From Emergomyces orientalis (Eukaryota; Ascomycota; Eurotiomycetes; Onygenales; Ajellomycetaceae), in assembly GCA_002110485.1 (NCBI GenBank), contig MOWL01000067.1, positions 992,001 to 1,056,000 on the forward strand: a stretch of DNA of 64,000 nucleotides, given 5' to 3'. The first letter of the stretch is position 1; each line of letters starts with the position of its first letter. Position numbers and translations under genes: made by a program. The notes beneath the pieces are model-generated. The model was not told the DNA's origin, ran no database searches, and was given only the letters and a program-made list of their open reading frames with translations. Positions 60,667-64,000 of the stretch are shown piece by piece.

Positions 60667-60996
60667 CTAAAAACAGGTACTAAGGAGGTTTCTGGCCCTA
60701 GGGAGGTTTCTATGGATTTCCTGGTTCGCGGTTTCCTATCTCATTATCAGCCACATGGACCCTACAGGGAGGAGTCTTACCAATACCATGTCCAGGTTAC
60801 GTCTTTTCGGTGACTGGGACATTTCGGAGGGTGCCGGGTCGTCAAATTGAGCCTCATACATTGGATAGCTGTAGTCTGTGCGGAGTCTCTTTCTTCGCAG
60901 ATTTCGCGCTGGGGCCTGACGTTCATCCATCTCCGAATCTGAACTGATGATGACAGTGTGATGAAGCCCGTCGTGGGGAATATCAGCTGACGCCAT
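60667..60996 (-). pseudogene. Truncated paralogue of the RING-finger gene at 62355
   Basis: Exon 1 (60996-60781, 72 codons) encodes MASADIPHDG..., VIISSDSEMDER, RKRLRTDYSYPMYEA and RRNLDMVL. It matches exon 1 of the plus-strand gene at 62355 (MASADNLRT, VIIISDEKTDEQ, RKRPRTDYSYPAYDE, ISNLDMTL) in order and in intron position. The 45-nt intron (GTAAGA...GATAG) is also shared in place. Exon 2 begins ETANQEIH, like ESANQKIH in the paralogue, but then reads into unrelated residues and stops at 60667 after 23 codons. The coiled coil and RING domain are absent. The break sits where AGAAACCTCC is repeated directly 21 bp apart. This is an inverted copy that lost its 3' half. A short expressed product cannot be excluded. 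Confidence 0.75.
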
Positions 60997-61130
60997 GATT
61001 GAAAGTGTTGGAAAAACAAAGAGGAGGGATGAAGAGCACCGCTGTCGGTCTTTTTATGTTCGCTCATTCTCAGGGATGAGTCGAGATAATAAGGAGGAGG
61101 GAACGGAAGTACTTGAGGGGGAAACCACGC

Positions 61131-61139
61131 ATATTTATA
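61131..61139 (-). promoter_or_regulatory. Putative TATA box of the truncated RING paralogue
   Basis: On the minus strand the sequence reads CCGGGTATAAATATGCG, 135 bases upstream of the start codon at 60996. The context resembles GGGTATATATATGGG before the intact paralogue. Confidence 0.45.
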
Positions 61140-61271
61140 CCCGGTAGCACAGCCGCCTCACAGGACCATCCACGGCTGGTGGCAGCTGCAGGGGGTTGGC
61201 CGTGCTATACCGATTATAGTTGAACCGGCAAGTTGCGCTCAGGAAAGCTGAGCCGACGGGAAATCATGCCC

Positions 61272-61609
61272 CCAGGGAGAGCAGTGTCTCCAGGGAGAGC
61301 GGTATCCCCAGGGAGAGTAGTGTCCCCAGGGAGAGTAGTGTCCCCAGGGAGAGCGGTGTCCCCAGGGAGAGCAGTGCCCCCAGGGAGAGCAGTGTCCCCA
61401 GGGAGAGCGGTGTCCCCAGGGAGAGCGGTGTCCCCAGGGAGAGCAGTGTCCCCAGGGAGAGCGGTATCCCCAGGGAGAGCAGTGCCCCCAGGGAGAGCAG
61501 TGTCCCCAGGGAGAGCGGTATCCCCAGGGAGAGCAGTGCCCCCAGGGAGAGCAGTGTCCCCAGGGAGAGCGGTGTCCCTAGGGAGAGCAGTGCCCCCAGG
61601 GCCACTTTT
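61272..61609 (+). repeat. 18-bp minisatellite, 18 units plus a partial
   Basis: Units of CCAGGGAGAGCRGTGTCC start every 18 bases from 61272 to 61578, with a broken copy at 61596. Variation is mostly at three sites: CAG/CGG/TAG, GTG/GTA and TCC/CCC. Variant types recur in a patterned order (for example CAG-CCC, CAG-TCC, CGG-TAT), suggesting that larger blocks were also duplicated. The unit is a multiple of three, so several frames on both strands stay open. Confidence 0.95.
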
Positions 61610-61816
61610 CCAAAATGGACCGCAGTAACAATCGGCTCGCGCCCCAAGGAACGGACCCATCAGTGGACCCCCTGGGACTGGGAAAACCAGCCTTGCGCTT
61701 GCTTTGGCGGGTAAATTCGGTCTGGCTACCGGTCCTTGGTCGCCACAGGACCACAGAAATCGATTCAATGGCCTCTACCGTCCACAGGCCAGCATGGCCA
61801 CAAGTTGGCCGTCTTT

Positions 61817-61862
61817 AGGCCTACCGGGTCCATGGAACGCGGTCCATGGACCCGTCAGGCCT
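61817..61862. repeat. Inverted repeat with 19-bp arms
   Basis: Arms AGGCCTACCGGGTCCATGG (61817-61835) and CCATGGACCCGTCAGGCCT (61844-61862) pair at 17 of 19 positions around an 8-nt loop. The inner 11 positions are perfect. It could form a hairpin or cruciform, and is possibly a protein-binding site or an element end. Confidence 0.85.
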
Positions 61863-62142
61863 ATTGGCTCCTGCCTCCAGCATGGCAACCTAGGTCAGTG
61901 GACCTACTGCACATGTCCTTAAGCACTGGCCATAGCACCCCTTCCCTTGGTCATTGTGCTAGTGACCACATGATGTAGTCCCTGGCCTTTTGTCAACCTT
62001 CTTCTGCCACTGTGCCTCTGGCCTGATTGGACTTCAGCCCTCGGGTACAGATACAGTTTTTAAGGGGGTGTTGACGCCAACGAAAACTCCCAGCAGGAGG
62101 CTGCACTGCCCGAACTCTCGTGATCACTTTCCCCGCCCTGGG

Positions 62143-62151
62143 TATATATAT
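62143..62151 (+). promoter_or_regulatory. Putative TATA box of the RING-finger gene
   Basis: TATATATA lies in GC-rich context (CCTGGGTATATATATGGGC) 212 bases before the start codon. Confidence 0.5.
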
Positions 62152-62354
62152 GGGCTCCTTCCCGCCTCGGATCCATCTCTCTTTCAATTCCTTTTCCACC
62201 TCCCATCCTACACCGTCGACCGAAACCCGCCGCGAAGCCCTTGCGTACCCAAAGACGACTGAGTGGACATAACAGAACCCGTTTCCTCTCTCTAGAGCCC
62301 TTTGTCATTCCACTTTGCTGATCCGCGACACGGCCATCTTTCCATCTCTCAACT

Positions 62355-62927
62355 ATGGCATCAGCCGATAATCTTCGCACTGTGATCATCATTTCAGACG
62401 AAAAAACGGACGAACAGCCCCTGGCGCGAAGGATGCAAAGGTCGCAAAGGAAGAGACCACGCACAGACTACAGCTATCCGGCCTATGATGAATCTGATGA
62501 TTTGGCGACCTCTGATTCTCTGGAGTCCGAAATGGAGCAGCCACTGAAAAAACAAAAAATATCTAATCTCGACATGACTTTGGTAAGACCCTTCTTTGTG
62601 GGACTTGATGGGGCTTCTTCCTCGCTGATATCGAGATAGGAAAGTGCGAACCAGAAAATCCATACTATTTTCGAGGCGGAGCGTGCGAAGAGAAGGAAGC
62701 TGGAAGAAGAAGTGCAGCGTCTGCATGCAGAGATGGCCAAGCTTGAGACTGAACTCCGGAAGTTGAAGCATCGATTTGAATGTGAGATCTGCTATAGTAT
62801 CCCATCGGAGTGGAGGACCCTTCTGCCGTGTGGACATCGGTTTTGCACAAGATGCCTTCGTGCTGCCATTGGCGATGAGTGTCCAAAGTGTCGTAGTTCT
62901 ATCACCGGTATTCTCAAGAGCTATTAG
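62355..62927 (+). CDS. Small coiled-coil RING-finger protein (C3HC4), probable E3 ubiquitin ligase
   Basis: Two exons, 62355-62582 and 62640-62927, give 171 aa. The N-terminal 75 residues are charged and disordered, with a possible nuclear signal (RKRPRTDY; KKQK). Exon 2 opens with a basic coiled coil (IFEAERAKRRKLEEEVQRLH, MAKLETELRKLKH). The C-terminus is a C3HC4 RING finger with ligands C124, C127, C140, H142, C145, C148, C157 and C160 (CEICYSIP, LPCGHRFCTRCL, CPKC). RING proteins of this kind recruit E2 enzymes to ubiquitinate a partner, here unknown. A truncated, oppositely oriented paralogue lies 1.4 kb upstream, with the 18-bp minisatellite between them. Both share the first-intron position. 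The GC-rich composition resembles the DUF3435 gene more than the rest of the window. Confidence 0.85.
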
Positions 62928-63219
62928 GATTAGGTAGAGCTGTTTTCTCCTTTTTTTTTAGTCAGCGTTAGAAACATCATCTTCGTTGTGGTTTTGTAGT
63001 TTTGAGGTATTGCTTGCCCCTTCCAAACACTACTTGTACGAGCTTTTTAAGGACTGGGAAGAAGAACAGTTAGTGCTTCTCCCCTGGGAGGGAAATATAT
63101 TTTAAAGAGACCGTTTGTGAGGCGTCAATTAGGGGTTTTTTACTGGGTCAACTATTGGTACAAAACAAATCTAAGCAGCTAACTAACTAGAAATGGAAAG
63201 GTTGAGCCATCTCCTTGCA
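62928..63219. other. Convergent intergenic spacer
   Basis: A short spacer between the RING gene and the minus-strand gene. I see T-rich 3' UTR-like sequence and no gene. Confidence 0.5.
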
Positions 63220-63982
63220 TCAGCGCTGACATAATCCACGTGACCTTGTTCGGCGACATTCATTATTCTGGGAGTAGTAAACTGCCAACAATTCCAACCC
63301 TTCAAGCTCCTGCAAATTGTCCAATGTCATATTGGCATACACCTTGTAACCTCCTGGAACCTTTTCTATATTCCGTTGAAGGGATGGAATGGCGACAAAC
63401 TGATCAGTACCACAAGGCAAGTTGGTGGGACTCATTGGCCCATCGATGATGATTGGGTCGTCTGCGAGAGTGAGGGAGGTGTGAGAAATGTTTTTCGCGG
63501 AGCAGGTGCTGAGCCTTACCAGCAGAACCCGAGTACTTCCACGGCTCTCCTTGTATGCCATATCCCTGTGTTTCTTGTAAATCTATCCTTCCTACTATCT
63601 GGTACATCTCATCCCCGTCTCGCTTATACACCAGCTTCAGAATCTTCACCTGAGAGAGGGGCAAAATAATGTATTCCTGATTATCCAGCGTCTCCCACAA
63701 CGCATCGCCTTCCCAACGACCCGACACCAGGGGGATAATCTGCTCTGATCGGTGGACTTGGACGTTGGGTTCCTCGCCCGTGCGTGGGTCAGCATCGATG
63801 GAACCATCGGAGTAATTCAACGGCTCCTTCAATGTGTTGCCTTCGCGATTGCCTGAGGCCAGGGGAGGGGTTGGCTCTCGTCGATTGGGTGGGTCATCGG
63901 CAACGTCGCTCGGGCTTGAGTGAGCCTCCTCGATGGGGTCGTCGGAAAAATCCCAACAGTTGGAGTGACGGTGGGGTAACAT
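63220..63982 (-). CDS. Unrecognised protein, possibly incomplete at the window edge
   Basis: Two exons, 63982-63520 and 63461-63220, joined over a 58-nt intron (GTAAGG...CGCAG), give 234 aa. The frame stays open from the ATG at 63982 to the window end, so the true start may lie outside. The N-terminal half is acidic and Pro/Ser-rich. It contains two similar segments, PPLASGNREGNTLKEPLNYS and IPLVSGRWEGDALWETLDN, an apparent internal duplication. The C-terminal half looks folded (YIILPLSQVKILKLVYKRDG, MYQIVGRIDLQ, GGYKVYANMTLDNLQELEGL). There is no signal peptide, membrane helix or motif I recognise. It is convergent with the RING gene and belongs to the same GC-richer block. Confidence 0.6.
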
Positions 63983-64000
63983 CGACGGGGGAGGAGTCGA

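Larger units (their letters stand above)
60997..62354. other. Region between the divergent RING paralogues
   Basis: It contains the two outward-facing promoters, an 18-bp minisatellite and an inverted repeat, listed separately. The long open frames here (61214-61768 minus, 61220-61714 plus, 61233-61628 plus) arise because the repeat unit is 18 nt and stop-free. I do not take them as genes. Confidence 0.6.

Noticed and set aside
61214..61768. Collagen-like repeat frames over the minisatellite on both strands
   Set aside because: Stop-free frames follow automatically from a GC-rich 18-bp unit, and neither frame has unique flanking domains.
1..64000. tRNA, rRNA and CRISPR features
   Set aside because: I looked for T-loop-like GGTTCGA contexts, rRNA cores and regularly spaced direct repeats. 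None gave a foldable tRNA or other RNA gene, and CRISPR arrays are not expected in fungi.

Overview
The window is nuclear DNA of a filamentous ascomycete. Almost every recognisable gene is split by short GT-AG introns (about 45-150 nt) with CTAAC/CTGAC-type branch points. The proteins are typical of Pezizomycotina: ATG12, Dbf4/NimO, panB, Crh-type GH16, GH18 chitinase, a Zn2Cys6 regulator and a cytochrome b5-acyl-CoA dehydrogenase fusion. Long AT-rich, gene-poor gaps between conserved genes suggest a Eurotiomycete, perhaps Onygenales with an isochore-like genome. That placement is inference.

Layout. 1-32 kb holds a YANK/STK32-like kinase with a DFN motif, an FMN-binding split-barrel protein, a GNAT acetyltransferase, an unknown intracellular protein, an Icp55-type aminopeptidase P, Dbf4, a Zn2Cys6 factor, ketopantoate hydroxymethyltransferase (panB) and, convergent with panB, ATG12. 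31-48 kb is enriched in surface genes: a small GPI-type protein, a Crh-family cell-wall transglycosylase, a cysteine-rich GPI-type protein with an unresolved 5' end, a multi-pass membrane protein and a secreted chitinase with a CBM18 module embedded in its GH18 domain. The b5-acyl-CoA dehydrogenase lies among them. 47-55 kb has a small lineage-type protein, a UBC8/UBE2H E2 whose reading frame needs microexons of 8, 3 and 1 nt, a decayed cupin-like gene and a LAMTOR1/Meh1-like lipid-anchored adaptor.

56-64 kb differs. It starts with a GC-rich 770-residue DUF3435 (tyrosine-recombinase-like) gene of the family that includes the captain recombinases of Starship giant transposons. An AT-rich spacer with short repeats follows. 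Then comes a divergent pair of related RING-finger genes, the left one truncated. An 18-bp minisatellite and a perfect-armed inverted repeat lie between them, and another unrecognised gene runs to the window edge. This right-hand block is the best candidate for an accessory or mobile region.

Exon boundaries were assigned by eye from reading-frame continuity, splice consensus and family conservation. No database search was run.
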